Positions 10,321 to 21,498 of a stretch of 33,432 nt of DNA are shown in pieces. Made by a program: the position numbers and the translations under genes. Position 1 is the stretch's first letter; the number at the start of each line of letters is the position of its first letter. The notes under the pieces are model-generated. The model saw only the letters and a program-made list of their open reading frames with translations. It did not search any database and was not told the origin of the DNA. The DNA comes from Paraglomus occultum (Eukaryota > Glomeromycota > Glomeromycetes > Paraglomerales > Paraglomeraceae), in the NCBI GenBank assembly GCA_910592205.1, contig CAJVPJ010000228.1:1-33432 (forward strand). Reading direction: 5' to 3'.

Positions 10321-11113
10321 TTAGACAAAGCTATTTGGAGGCATTGGTTCATCAGTCTCATTAAATATAATCGCTCTTGTTCCACGATACACTTTTAGAA
10401 GAACTTTTAATCGTGGTAATAAATGCTGAACGGATTTCAACAAAAGTAAGTATTTGTGTACGCTGGGAGGAGGGGGGTAACTTACAATAAGCATGACAAT
10501 ATTAGCAGATATCCCTACCTCAAATACAATTACCATCCGATCTTGACCTTCAACGATAATCGCCATATAGAATTTCACCTGCAACATAGTAATACCTTCG
10601 TTGATGATGATATCGGCTATGCGCGAATGATCAATAAAACGTGAGATACATCGACCATCCATATATACAGTCTTCACTTGTACACCAAGATCCCGTACGA
10701 TGAGAATACTCTCTAGATTAATAAGCAGACGACAAAAAGCGCGGGAATTAGGATACCGTCGAAAAAGATGATTAGATAACAAATTGCCAGGATCAATAAT
10801 TCTAATTTTTACCTTCCTTCACTATGTTGCACTTTCGCCAGATCCAGATCAAAATCATAATCACACCGATCGCATACTTAACAACAAAGTTATTCTTTTT
10901 CCCCCCCAACGGAAACAAAAAAAATCCCGTCAATGTTTTCAAGCTCGGGTTTCTCTCACCCCAAAATCTTCCTCAACTGCTCACCAGTAATGCAATCACG
11001 CTTGCTAAAACAAACATACATCCAAGATCAAACCAACCCACTAGTGCGTAATCTGCTGTCATGATATACTCTCGTGCATTGTCGGCCAGCAAATTGCACA
11101 AAACGCATACCAT
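10321..11113 (-). CDS. GPI15: PIG-H/Gpi15 subunit of GPI-GlcNAc transferase (4 exons)
   Basis: PIG-H is an ER membrane subunit of the enzyme that adds GlcNAc to phosphatidylinositol, the first step of GPI anchor synthesis. Exons (minus): 11113-10985, 10894-10813, 10712-10519, 10425-10321; joined phases give 169 aa. Two hydrophobic segments near the N-terminus (LGCMFVLASVIALL; KYAIGVIMILIWIW) form the family hairpin. The conserved PIG-H domain follows: ESILIVRDLGVQVKTVYMDG, then IIINEGITMLQVKFYMAIIV, then PRLKVLLKVYRGTRAI. The frame stays open upstream of Met 11111-11113 to an acceptor-like TTTTAG, so an extra 5' exon is likely, because family members usually carry about 40-60 more N-terminal residues. 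The domain assignment is firm; the N-terminus is not. Confidence 0.9.
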
Positions 11114-11666
11114 TCTGTAACCTAAAACAACGATGGTTTACAAGTTTTTTGCCATTTCTTATGATTTTCTCCCAACACAGTCATTTGTATCACATCAACG
11201 TGTTACAGATTTAAGAAGTAGGGCTTGCATTTTGTGACATGTGTATGTAATATACCCGTGGAGTTTCTTTCGTTTCTCTTTCTTTCTCTTGCCGATATAT
11301 CTCTTTTCGTTATGTTATTCTATCAATAGTTAGAAATAGTATTGGAAAAGAAAACAAAGAGATCGATTGTGAAAACCCTGGGGTGCATGTTCGGAATGAA
11401 ATGTCAAGAGTGTGATCACTCACCCCACGAACACAAGCATTTCCTTCCCTCTGATGAAACAAGTGTTTGATCAACATTACAAATTTATAGCGGCTCATAT
11501 TTATCATAAATGACTGTAAGATCATGACTTTCATGATCAGGCCTTATCTGCCGATTTGCAATGTCATAATTACACTTGTCTTAAATTTATTAAATACCCT
11601 TGATTAGCACGTTTTACAGCGTGTCACACCGATCGTGCCTGATCATGTGACTTATAAGGCGTTAAA
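11114..11666. other. Intergenic between divergent GPI15 and TMS1
   Basis: Likely shared upstream region. A minus-strand frame at 11410-11534 (including MSRYKFVMLIKHLFHQREGN) ends near a GTGAGT donor and could be a 5' exon of GPI15, but its phase does not match the next exon without an alternative acceptor. Nothing else was recognised. Confidence 0.4.
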
Positions 11667-13642
11667 ATGAATCACCTTTTGCCTCCTTTATTATCAATAT
11701 TATTATTATTATTAACCATGGGTATAGGACTCAGCTGTCTCGGTTTTGGGGCGGCCTCTTGGATAACTTCAACTATTGTTTCATGTTTCTCCGCCGCTGC
11801 TTGCACACTCGCGTGCAAGTCTTGTAATTGTAACAATTCCATTGCGACTAGAGTTGGGTTTGCGGTATGTTAGTTGGTTTAATTTCGGGGGGAAAGAAAG
11901 AACACAAGTACACGTAACTTATGAAACTTCCTTGTATCCTCGTTCATGCAGATTATATTTTTACTGAACTCTATGGTAATGTAAAACTATTATTGCGATG
12001 ATTATTCAGAACTATTTTGGATACTCATACTTTTCCCATACTGTAGTTAGCATGGTTCATGCTGTCAGATTGGGCGATAAAACAGTTGGAGAAGATGACA
12101 TATGACTATCTACATCTGAATTGTCCGGAAGGAACTTGTTATGGAGTGCTTGCGGTAAGAAAACGAAACCAACTAAATTTGATTACAATAAAGATACGTT
12201 CTTGAGAATTGATCAGTGTCTTCATCTTATGTATAGGTACATCGAATATGTTTTGCCTTGTCATTATTTCATTTTATACTTGGTTTATCAGTTATCGGGG
12301 TTCACAATACGAGAGATAAACGAGCTTCCATCCAGAATGGGTAAATAGCCGTCAACGCCTAGAACTTCATTTCCAATCGTTGTCGATTCATTCATTCCTC
12401 ACGGTTTTTGTTCATTACAGCTGGTGGGGTCCCAAGATTCTCCTTTGGATAACATTTGTAGTAGTGTGCTTTTTTATCCCAAACGAATTTTTCATGTTCT
12501 GGGGAAACTATATGGCCATAATCGGGGCCACACTATTTATCCTCTTTGGCTTGGTCCTCCTGGTCGACTGCGCGTACACATGGAACGAGAGATGCTTGGA
12601 GAGATGGGCCGACTCTGATGACAACAAATGGAAATACATTTTGATTGGATCCACTCTCACTCTCTACATTGGAGCTCTCATTTTAACCATTCTCATGTAC
12701 AAATACTTTGCCGGTTCTCAATGTCACATGAATCAATTCTTCATCACATTCAATTTAATCCTCTGCTGTCTAGTCACCTTTTTGTCTATCCACCCCACCG
12801 TGCAAGAGCAAAACTCGCAATCCGGACTATCACAATCTTCGATGGTGGTGATTTACTCGACTTATCTCATCGTCAGTGCCGTGGTCAACGAACCGGACGA
12901 TAATCTTTGTAACCCGTTAATACGCTCTCGTGGCACTCAGACAGCCACAATGATTACGGGTGCTCTATTCACATTCCTTGCAATTGCATACTCAACGTCC
13001 CGCGCAGCAACACAAGGCAAGGCATTAATTACTAAATCAGATTACCATCCTTTGAATACCGCCACTGCTGTTCCACTTGTTACTAACATCCCCAACGGAT
13101 CCTCACCCTCCTCGGGGCGTTCCGACGCCCTGTTGGCTGCCGTTGAGAGTGGAGCGATACCGCATTCGGCTCTGGATGATGACGATGACGATGACGATTC
13201 TTATGATAACAGAGATGATGAGAGGAATGGAGTAGCGTACAGCTATGCATTCTTTCATGTTGTTTTCGCTATCGCAGCTATGTACGTTGCGATGTTATTG
13301 ACCAACTGGTAAGTCAACTAAAGAGTGTTGTGAGAAATGCTGTTGGTTATTCCTTACGTTTTGTCAATCCATCCTCATCTTTCTTTTGCGCCTCACCTGT
13401 CTTGTAGGAACACAATCAGCACCTCGAATTCTGACGAACTGGTAATCATAGGGCAAAGCTATACTGCCGTGTGGGTCAAGACAGTTTCTAGTTGGGTTTG
13501 CCTGCTGATATATGCATGGACGCTTGTGGCTCCAGTGATCTTTCCTGAGCGGTTCTTGGTAAGATTATTTTGTTGTCAGCAACGAGGATAAGAAGAGTAA
13601 ACACAATGCTAACTATATCGTTATTTTTAGGAATATCAATAA
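11667..13642 (+). CDS. TMS1: Tms1/Serinc family membrane protein (7 exons)
   Basis: Serinc/TMS proteins are polytopic membrane proteins linked to serine-derived lipids or phospholipid scrambling. Exons: 11667-11864, 11952-11975, 12047-12154, 12237-12340, 12421-13308, 13408-13558, 13631-13642; phases join to give 494 aa. Family motifs appear in order: [10 protein letters not shown] with a Cys-rich first segment, [126 protein letters not shown]. The Asp run near residue 340 is the usual variable acidic loop. Exon 2 is only 24 nt. The last exon (EYQ plus stop) is chosen because GTAAGA at 13559, a GCTAAC branch site and TTTTTAG at 13630 form a good intron; reading through instead ends at 13591. 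Confidence 0.95.
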
Positions 13643-15058
13643 TACACTTTTTAAGACATGTAAATCATAATATTGTATTCGTAAATATTGGAAATAAATT
13701 CATTATTGTTCTGGTTTGTAAATATGAACGATTACGTTAGCTAAGAAAATGTGGATGAGAGGGATTTATTGTAGTTTTTGATGCATTTCGCTTGCGATGT
13801 TGTCTGGGCCGGGCATTAACGTGTGCAATGAGAGAAAGAATTTGCAAATGTCGTTGAGAACGGATATTACACATTTAGACAAGTTCATTTCTAGACAAAA
13901 AACTTTATTTAAACTACACCACTCTCTCTACATCTAAGGCATCGAGAGTGAAAAGGAAAAAGAACTATGAATGAAATATAAATATATAACAAAGAAGAAA
14001 AGAAAATCGATTACCTTTGCTTAAATAAAAGACTAATGTCTTGAATGAAAGCAGAGACTGAAACCTTACAGACTAATCAATGGCAACCAATGGATAACCA
14101 GAGACGGTATTCAATTCAGTGCTTCAGAGGTGGTGTTCGATATGATATTCAATAGAGTTTGAATATAGAAAAAGAAATTCTCGTTCAAAAGTCCGATAAC
14201 GTTCGAAGAAAAAAAAAGTTTGTTTTTTTGTAGGGGAAAAATCAGAAGAAATAATACCCTCTTGTGTTTTCATTCTAAACTCAACCACAAGGTCAACATT
14301 CTCACTCGACGACGTAAAGTATGGGTAGTAATTGTTCCTTTGCCATTCGAGTATTTTGATGGATCAATCTTCATGAGAAAATCAGTGGAATTGAAGCGAA
14401 AAAAAAAATAGATGAATCACAGGGTGAGAAGAGAATAAAGAGAAAATGAGATGACAGCATGCAGATGAAGATGTGAAGCAGACAAGTTCAATGAAAATAA
14501 TCGAGAGAAGACAAGATTAAAGTACAATATTGAGATTCCTCTTGAGTTTACCGGGTAATTCGCTATTGAACTCATTATCTCTGCACATTGATTCTTGTCC
14601 TTTTCTCGAGCAGGCAGGAGAGAGAAACTAAGGGTACTAAACAGAAATATACACGGAGTTACGATGTCTTTACACAATCCCTAATCGGTAGAAAAAGAAA
14701 AAGAAAAAGAAAAGAAAAAAATTGTAAACCAGAGACAAATACTCAATCTCAAACAAAGAAAAGAAAAACAACTGTATCAAAATTTCATCCCATTTGACAA
14801 TGGGAAAGGCACCATTAACCGAAATAAATGTTTTTTATCTCTTACTGAGTCGATTATAATATATTTATTGCTGAAGTTGATGTTGATTGTTGGTGTAGAT
14901 GTAGGTGTTGATTGTTGGTGTAGATGTTGATGTTGATGTTGGTGTTGATTGTTGGTGTTGGTGTTGGTGTTGATGTTCGTAATTACGTTATTATAAAACC
15001 CCACTCATCGACATTAGCTACGACACCACTAATGTTAGCAAATAATTTGTAATGATTT
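13643..15058. other. Intergenic between convergent TMS1 and SPF30
   Basis: About 1.4 kb, A-rich on the plus strand with runs such as AGAAAAAGAAAAAG near 14690-14730. No gene was recognised. The frames at 14220-14411, 14417-14677 and 14588-14797 are of low-complexity composition. Confidence 0.6.
14876..14985. repeat. Degenerate GTTGAT/GTTGGT simple-repeat tract
   Basis: The plus strand is built from GTTGAT, TGTTGGTGT and TAGATGT units in irregular order over about 110 nt. It lies about 75 nt past the SPF30 stop. An opposite-strand frame rich in Asn, Thr, His and Gln through this tract is a product of the repeat. Confidence 0.8.
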
Positions 15059-16019
15059 CTAGTCGCGATCGAAGATGTGTTTACCCCGTTGTTGAAATTG
15101 CGTCATAGGTCTACCACTGCCCACCACTCCGACTAAGAAGATAGAATGTGTTTGGTATGGGAAAAGAATGAGACAGAAATCCGTAACAGCATAATTAGTA
15201 TAAACAGTAGAGAATAATTGGCATTTGAAAAGTCGTTTCGTATCTTATAGGTTACAATGTATCTGATTTCCTCATTAATCGAACTTGCTTTCAAAAATCA
15301 AATCAGTCTCACTCATTCTTTAATAAATTACCTTTTCCCTCAGGGTTTTCTGGCGTAGCGAAAATACTCTTCTTGTTGATCGGCGGTTGCACTAACCTCT
15401 TGGCTTTGTTTGTTCTCCTACCCGGCGCCGCTGCAGCAGAATGAGCGAACGCTAACCATTGTTTCTGTTTTACAACCTGCTCGTTAACCTTTTTTTGCCC
15501 ATCTCCCAATTTCTTCTTTTTCTCTTTATCTTTGTCTTTCCTATCGGCTTTCCTGGAATTAGCATTATTTGCGTTATTGTTTACACGCTGTTCTTTCGGT
15601 TTGATGTCTTGCACGTTGACAAGCTCGACATTATTGTAACCTTTGAACACGACCGAAAACACTTGATCACCACCACCGATAGCGGTAACTGTGGCTGGAT
15701 AGAACTGCCCGTCGCCGCTCCACCGTGCTAGACAAGTGTCTCCTACTTGTATGGGTCTTGTGAATACAGGTATGGAACTAGTCGCACTAGTTGGTGTTGT
15801 TGGAGAGGAAAGGGATTGAGATTTGGGAGAAGTTGTATTAGATGGAGATTTCTTTGGAGAATTAGGTTCAGCAGCATCAATCAAATCACTTGTGAGGTTG
15901 ATCAGTTCAGTTAAATCTTGCTTTAGCTTTAGAAGCTCAATGTTTTCAGGATCTGACTGTAGTGCGTTATCAACTTTGTCAAGCTGGTTTTGGTATTGGG
16001 CTAATTCGTCAACGTCCAT
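15059..16019 (-). CDS. SPF30: SPF30/SMNDC1-like Tudor splicing factor (2 exons)
   Basis: This nuclear spliceosome assembly factor binds symmetrically dimethylated arginines of Sm proteins. Exons (minus): 16019-15332 and 15132-15059, phase 1, giving 253 aa (human SMNDC1 is about 238). The N-terminus MDVDELAQYQNQLDKVDNAL forms a helix. A Ser/Thr/Pro linker (residues 52-85) precedes the Tudor domain (about 90-140: VGDTCLARWSGDGQFYPATV ... VVFKGYNNVELV). A Lys-rich segment (about 155-170) is a probable nuclear signal. Exon 1 ends KKSIFATPENPEGK and exon 2 begins VGVVGSGRPMTQFQQRGKHI, the family's conserved C-terminus, which proves the intron. The in-frame extension up to 16154 is not needed because MDVDEL is the family start. 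Confidence 0.94.
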
Positions 16020-17468
16020 TTTAAATATGAGATTCGAAAAAGAGGTAAGATGTTTTGTTAGCGGGCGAATGTGCAGAAGAAAAAGTATGCGCAAACGAGA
16101 GAATAAGAAGTGGCTGATAACCCATGTAATCTGATTATAACGTGAACGCCACATTGATTTCGGGGTTACAACAAGTTAACGTAGTACGATTAATTTGCAG
16201 GGGTCAGATTATTATACTAACGCTAAAGCTCATCTCGTGGGAGGTCAGACAAAGTGAAAGTTTGACTACGCGAGTTAAAATTGCTAATGTGACTCACATC
16301 TGGCTATATTAAAACGTAAACTTGTCGAGATAAACATTTTACGCAATATATTCATAAATTCCTACCTCTATATAAAAATATAATTTATCATGGGACCCAC
16401 AAGAATTATAGCATATCAAAAAAGAGCGATTACTTTCTTAGTTTCAATCAGCAATTGGCTGTTGAAAAGACAGCTGCTTTTTTAAAGCAAAGTTATGTTG
16501 TCGACAATTATGTCCTCCCTGTGCCCAAAGTTTACTACTTAAACGATTTCTTTAACAAAATTAGCCTTCGCGTTCTCCGATGTTAAATTTGTTCAATCGC
16601 TTCTATTAATAAGATTGGATGGAACCAACTTCCTCTTAATGGCGTAATAATAATAAATAAGGCTTGAAATCAACAGCGTATTCGCTGAGAAAAAGAAGAA
16701 AGGTTTTCTTTTTTATGTATCATTGTTTAGTAATTATTTAATATTAATAATTCGGATCATTATCACGGGAGGTGCAGGTAAAAATTTTGGGGAGCTTATT
16801 TTCAGAACTATATTAATACTATTAACTTACCCTGCAATGATTGCGATCAAAAACATTTTTAATCTCTTTCAACAGACAAGTAACCATGCGGATAGATGAA
16901 CGGAAAGAGAACGAGTTGTAAAACTGGCTTTTTTTTTGAAAGAGTGTCATGGACATTAGTTTGTCAAAATTAAGTTGTAAGGATAAGCGAACTCCCTTCA
17001 CGTTGATCGTGAAACCCTCTAATCGTTCAATATTCTTTCACGTCAATGTTCCAAAAATAGCCGGGATAATGGATTATTGGTTCGAAAGTTTCGACGACAC
17101 ATTGCTTTTAGCATAATCAGGGTTAGCTTACCGCCGCAAGTCAAACATTAATAAATGTTCGGCTAAACTGTTTACCGATAAAAGTGGCATGTACAGTACA
17201 ACACATTCTAAATATTCTTTCAACTCTTTCATCACCCAACAAATGCGGGAATTCCAAAAGACATTTCTTATCGTCACAATGGATTATCTTTTTTTTTTTA
17301 CAAGAACACAAAGAGTGTGTTGTACTAGTCATTCATACATGCCGTTGTCTCATTTCATAATAATGGACAATAAATTTATTAATAGCATAAAACCACAACT
17401 ATTGTGACACCATTAACTCGTGTCATCACATTACTCAAACATCCCGGCACCACACATACTCATCTTAT
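16020..17468. other. Intergenic between divergent SPF30 and the MBF-family gene
   Basis: About 1.45 kb. No KilA-N/APSES-like exon or other coding segment was recognised here. The frame of the MBF-family gene stays open upstream of its Met to about 17391 but reads as low-quality sequence. Confidence 0.55.
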
Positions 17469-20400
17469 ATGATTTCTCAATCAAAAGACACCCTCGCGTC
17501 TAGCGCGTCAACCACGCACGCACCCCGCCCCAACTCCGCTAACGGCGTAATCTTATATACAAATTCCACCTCATCAACAGCAACACAGCATCACACTATG
17601 GCTGAAGTACAGAATTCCTTACTCGAAAGACACCACCAAACCCTCACTGCCATATTCTTCACAGAAGATATGAAACAACTCGAAGACCTTCTCTCAACAC
17701 CTGACTTAAATGTAGACATGCCAATGGATGCTCACGGTCATACCGCCCTCCACTGGGCTGCTGCCTTAGGTAGAGTACAGTTACTGGAACTTTTGATAAG
17801 TCGTGGAGCCGACTTGTGTAAAGTAAACAATGACGGAGAGTCGGCATTAATAAGAGCTGTGTTGGTAACTCATAGTTTTGAGTCGCAGACTTTTCCTGCT
17901 CTATTGGAAATATTGACCAAGACTATCGGTCTTGCTGACAAGAAAAATAGAACTGTATTTCATCATATTGCTATGACTGCTGCATATAAGAGTCATGCTG
18001 CGTCTGCTGAGTATTATATGGAATGTCTAACAAGGTGGATAGATGGCCCTTCCGTTAATGGTGTTATTCCATCGATAGTTAACGTGCAGGACAAAAATGG
18101 GGACACTGCATTGAACATAGCTGCTAAACATGATAACGAGAGAATAGTGCGATTGTTGCTTGAACTAGGTGCAGATAGAATGATCGAAAATAGCGTTGGA
18201 GTAAAGCCAGAAGATTACGAAACTATTGGGTATATTGACGATCGAGCTGATATGAATAGTCATGTGAATGAGGGAATGGCAACTGGAAGAGATGAGGTGA
18301 GTTCTCGTTGAGCAAAGAAAAGCTAATGACGTTACTTGACAAACGTTCTACTTGACGATTGCTATAGACAGATGCTCAGGCAGTTATGATTGTACTTGTA
18401 TAACAGGAGCATTATAAATTTGTCGACTATGTTGTTAATTTTCATTCTGTTCAGTAATCTCTAATCACGATTTTTTTGTGCTCAGCAAGGGCAAATAGAT
18501 GGAGCGAACGCGCACTTTAAGCCACGCAAGCGAGCACGCGAAGTTGCCTCATGTAATTTACCCTTTTCATAGATAATATCTCCATCTTTAGCAAACCGCT
18601 CATTCTGCATAATTTTAATTTTTTTCTGTCCATATTCTCTTTCATTTCAACAACAGTGATCCACCGTTTGGTTCACGATGTCGAAGAAGAGTTTCGTGAA
18701 TTAATAAAACAAAAAGAATCGGCTCTTAACGCTGCCCGTCAACAGCTACTCGCGAAGCAACGTGAGGCATCGGAAGTTGGTTCGAGTATACGCTATTTCC
18801 AAACGCAAGAAAGGGAATTAATAGAAGCGGACGAAAAAATTAAAAGTCTCGAACTCGTTTTGAACGAAGAACGGGATAATGAGGATAAGAGGCGGAAAAG
18901 AGCTCGTAGAGAGGAACCGCAACAGCAACAACTACACCCACACTCACAACAACAATTGCAACTAATGCAGCTACAACCGCACCTACAGCCGCAATCTCAT
19001 CTTCAACCGCAACCTCATCTACAACCGCAACCTCATCTACAACCGCAACCTCATTTACAACCGCAACCTCATTTACAACCGCAACCACATCTACAACCGC
19101 AACCTCATCTACAGCTGCAACCACATCTGCAACCGCAATCTCATCTACAACCGCAACCACATCTACAACCGCAACCACATCTACAACCGCAACCTCATCT
19201 GCAGCCACAACCGCATCTACAGCCACAACCGCATCTACAGCCGCAACCGCAACCGTACCTACAACCGCAAACGTACCTACAACCACAGCCACAAGTGCAG
19301 CAACCACTACCATCATCACAGCAACAGTTACAGCAACAACCGCAACTGCAGCAATCACCGCCTCCCCCGCCGCCACCACCACCACCACAACAGCTGCCAT
19401 CGTCACAACAATCGCAACAATCACAACAATTACAACAGCAGCAGCAACAACAAGCACAACAGCAACCACAGGAGCAACAACAGCAACAGCAACAACAAGA
19501 GCAACAGCAGCAACAACAGCAACAGGAGCAGCAACTGCAACAGCAGCAACAGGAGCAACAACAGCAGCAGCGACAACATGAACAACAAAAAGAACAGGAG
19601 CAACAAAAGGAACTGCAACCACAACTGCCGCAGCAAGAGCAACAGCTGCAACAAGAACAAGAACAACAAAAGGAACAAGAACAAAAATTGCAACCACAAC
19701 CACAACTGCAGCAGCAACCACAATTGCAGCAGCAACCACAACCACAGCAGCAACCACAACCACAGCAGCAACAGCAGCAGCAACAATTGCAACAGGAACA
19801 ACAACTGCAGCAGCAGCAACAACAATTGCAACAGGAACAACAATTGCTGCAGCAGCAACAACAATTGCAACAGCAACAACATTTGCAGCAGCAACAGCAA
19901 TTGCAGCAGCAACAACAACAACTGCAGCAGCAACAACCACAATTGCAGCAGCAACCACAATTGCAGCAGCAACCACAATTGCAGCAGCAGCAACATTATC
20001 CGCAAATACAGCATCCGCAACTACAACATCCGCACCCACAACCACAACCACAACCACAACAGCAATTTACTCATTCACATCCAATGCATATTATTCCGAC
20101 GTCGACAACACATTCTGGTATGTATCTGATTGCCAGCATTTCAAGCTAATAAATTGACTCAAATCTATATTTGTGTTTATATTTATATTTATATATCTAG
20201 TCGATGATATGCTTGATAAACATATTCACCAACTCCAATCCCAAATAACCGCTCTTACGCGAGATCTGAGCCTTCTGCGTAGTGAAATTTCATTTATAGA
20301 TGCACGCAGCGTTGAAATAGAACGAAATGCAATAAGGAAGATTTCTGACGTTGTAAGGGTTGACGAAAGACAATTAGAGGAAATGGTCAAATGTTTGGAT

Positions 20401-20490
20401 GGAAATGGGAATAGTGGGATAAATGGGAGGGAAGCTGTTCTCACACAATTGAAACACATATTGTTCGAGAGAAAGCAAGAAAAAAGGTAA
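17469..20490 (+). CDS. Swi6/Mbp1-family G1/S regulator with HLQPQP and poly-Q insert (4 exons)
   Basis: Exons 17469-18296, 18486-18552, 18657-20117 and 20201-20490 join in phase to give 881 aa. MBF/SBF subunits act in the nucleus to control G1/S genes. Ankyrin repeats occur at about 87-130 (HGHTALHWAAALGRVQLLEL) and 208-245 (KNGDTALNIAAKHDNERIVR), with the family's spacing between them. Exon 2 holds a basic nuclear signal (KPRKRAR). A coiled coil opens exon 3 (VEEEFRELIKQKESALNAAR). About 380 residues then follow of HLQPQP repeats and Gln-rich sequence. Exon 4 resumes a coiled coil (HIHQLQSQITALTRDLSLLR) and the family tail (RKISDVVRVDERQLEEMV). No KilA-N DNA-binding domain is present, as in Swi6-type partners. 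An alternative start is Met44. The stop overlaps a GTAAGT donor, so a further short exon is possible. Confidence 0.88.
18973..19252 (+). repeat. Tandem 18-bp minisatellite encoding HLQPQP
   Basis: About 15 copies of an 18-nt unit of the type CATCTACAACCGCAACCT, in frame within the MBF-family gene, encoding HLQPQP with HLQPQS and HLQLQP variants. Copies differ mostly at synonymous sites (CTA/TTA/CTG, CCG/CCA, CAA/CAG), so the array is old enough to have diverged or is kept at protein level. Confidence 0.9.
19310..20062 (+). repeat. CAA/CAG-rich tract encoding poly-Gln
   Basis: About 750 nt of mixed CAA and CAG codons broken by Pro, Leu and Glu codons, with one run of proline codons near 19360-19388. 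Mixed codons limit simple slippage. The tract creates long artificial open frames on the opposite strand. Confidence 0.9.
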
Positions 20491-21498
20491 GTGGCATATA
20501 ATTGCGAATAAATCTGATAATTTTATATTTGTGTGGAATTATATTACTGTATTGTAAATACATGCCGTCTTTAAGAGTTTCAAGATCAATTAATATTGTT
20601 ATTATTTAATGATAGATAATATTGCCACATAAACATTACCATTTTATTATTAATTCTTGTTGGCGCGATGTTGCTGTACGTGTCTTTTGACCTCTCACTA
20701 TCGGAAATGTATCAAGTTTTTTGGACCGGCATGGGACTGTTTCTCTACAAAAACTCTAGAATTTATCTTATAACAATTTCGTTAGGATCTGAGATAGTCT
20801 TAAAGAAATTGACTTTAATATTGCAGAATATGGAAATGATCGTCTTAATTATACCGAAGCCGCAGTTGACTGTACGTAATATTGACGTGCTTGCACAAGT
20901 TGTGACGACGGGGTATTATGTGATTTAAGGCCAACTCTACTTATAAAGGGTTTCCATTCAGCAATCGATCTACGCGACATTTACTGGTATTACATATTAC
21001 TAGACATATTATCAACTCGGATCTGCCATGCGCATCATCATCTTTATTGATCAAAAGCTAAGCAAATAACGCTCATTGTATGAAAATTATAAAAACCTCG
21101 GAATAAGCAATTCGCACTCGATAGCTACATATATACAAAGTAATTACGTTGGATAAATAGGGTTACATGAAGCATGAAAGGAAGAAATCAATTAAAAATC
21201 ATCGAAGTGGAAACATTGAATTAATGAATCATACAGATTTGTAAGAAAAACCAATTACCGCAAATAAAAAATATATGGCGAGCCGACGCAAACAAGTCTA
21301 AAACCAATTCTAAACAAACGACTGATAAATAAAAAGTAAATAACGTCAACAGCGAGGCGTCTAGACGGCTCGAACAAACTATCTTTCTAACAAGTCCACA
21401 TCCTTATTGTTATATACGATCAATCGCCAAGATTCAAACAACACACCTAAAAATAGATATAACGCTTGTGCCGTTCATTTTCTCCGTATTTCTTACTC
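20491..21498. other. Intergenic between convergent genes
   Basis: About 1 kb, AT-rich. A plus-strand frame at 20668-20928 has no recognised family. An AG at 20823-20824 (TTAATATTGCAG) could serve as acceptor for an alternative last exon of the MBF-family gene, but the spliced tail would be only a few residues. Confidence 0.5.

Noticed and set aside
10005-10385. 126-codon minus-strand frame overlapping the GPI15 3' end
   Set aside because: It overlaps the conserved last GPI15 exon in another frame and has no recognisable content.
12424-12903. Short plus-strand frames inside TMS1 exon 5
   Set aside because: Shadows of the conserved Serinc frame.
14777-15004. Asn/Thr/His/Gln-rich minus-strand frame
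   Set aside because: Produced by the simple repeat in the SPF30 downstream region.
16020-16154. 45-codon N-terminal extension of SPF30
   Set aside because: MDVDEL at 16019 is where the family begins; the extension is Arg/Phe/Leu-rich and looks like 5' UTR.
17081-17100. GGTTCGAAAG, a tRNA T-loop-like string
   Set aside because: No acceptor or anticodon stems could be paired around it; no tRNA was found in the window.
18840-20057. A 405-codon minus-strand open frame rich in Val and Ala, and a 196-codon Leu-rich one (19430-20020)
   Set aside because: Both are mirror products of the CAA/CAG repeat coding region on the plus strand; the plus frame has real domains on both sides.
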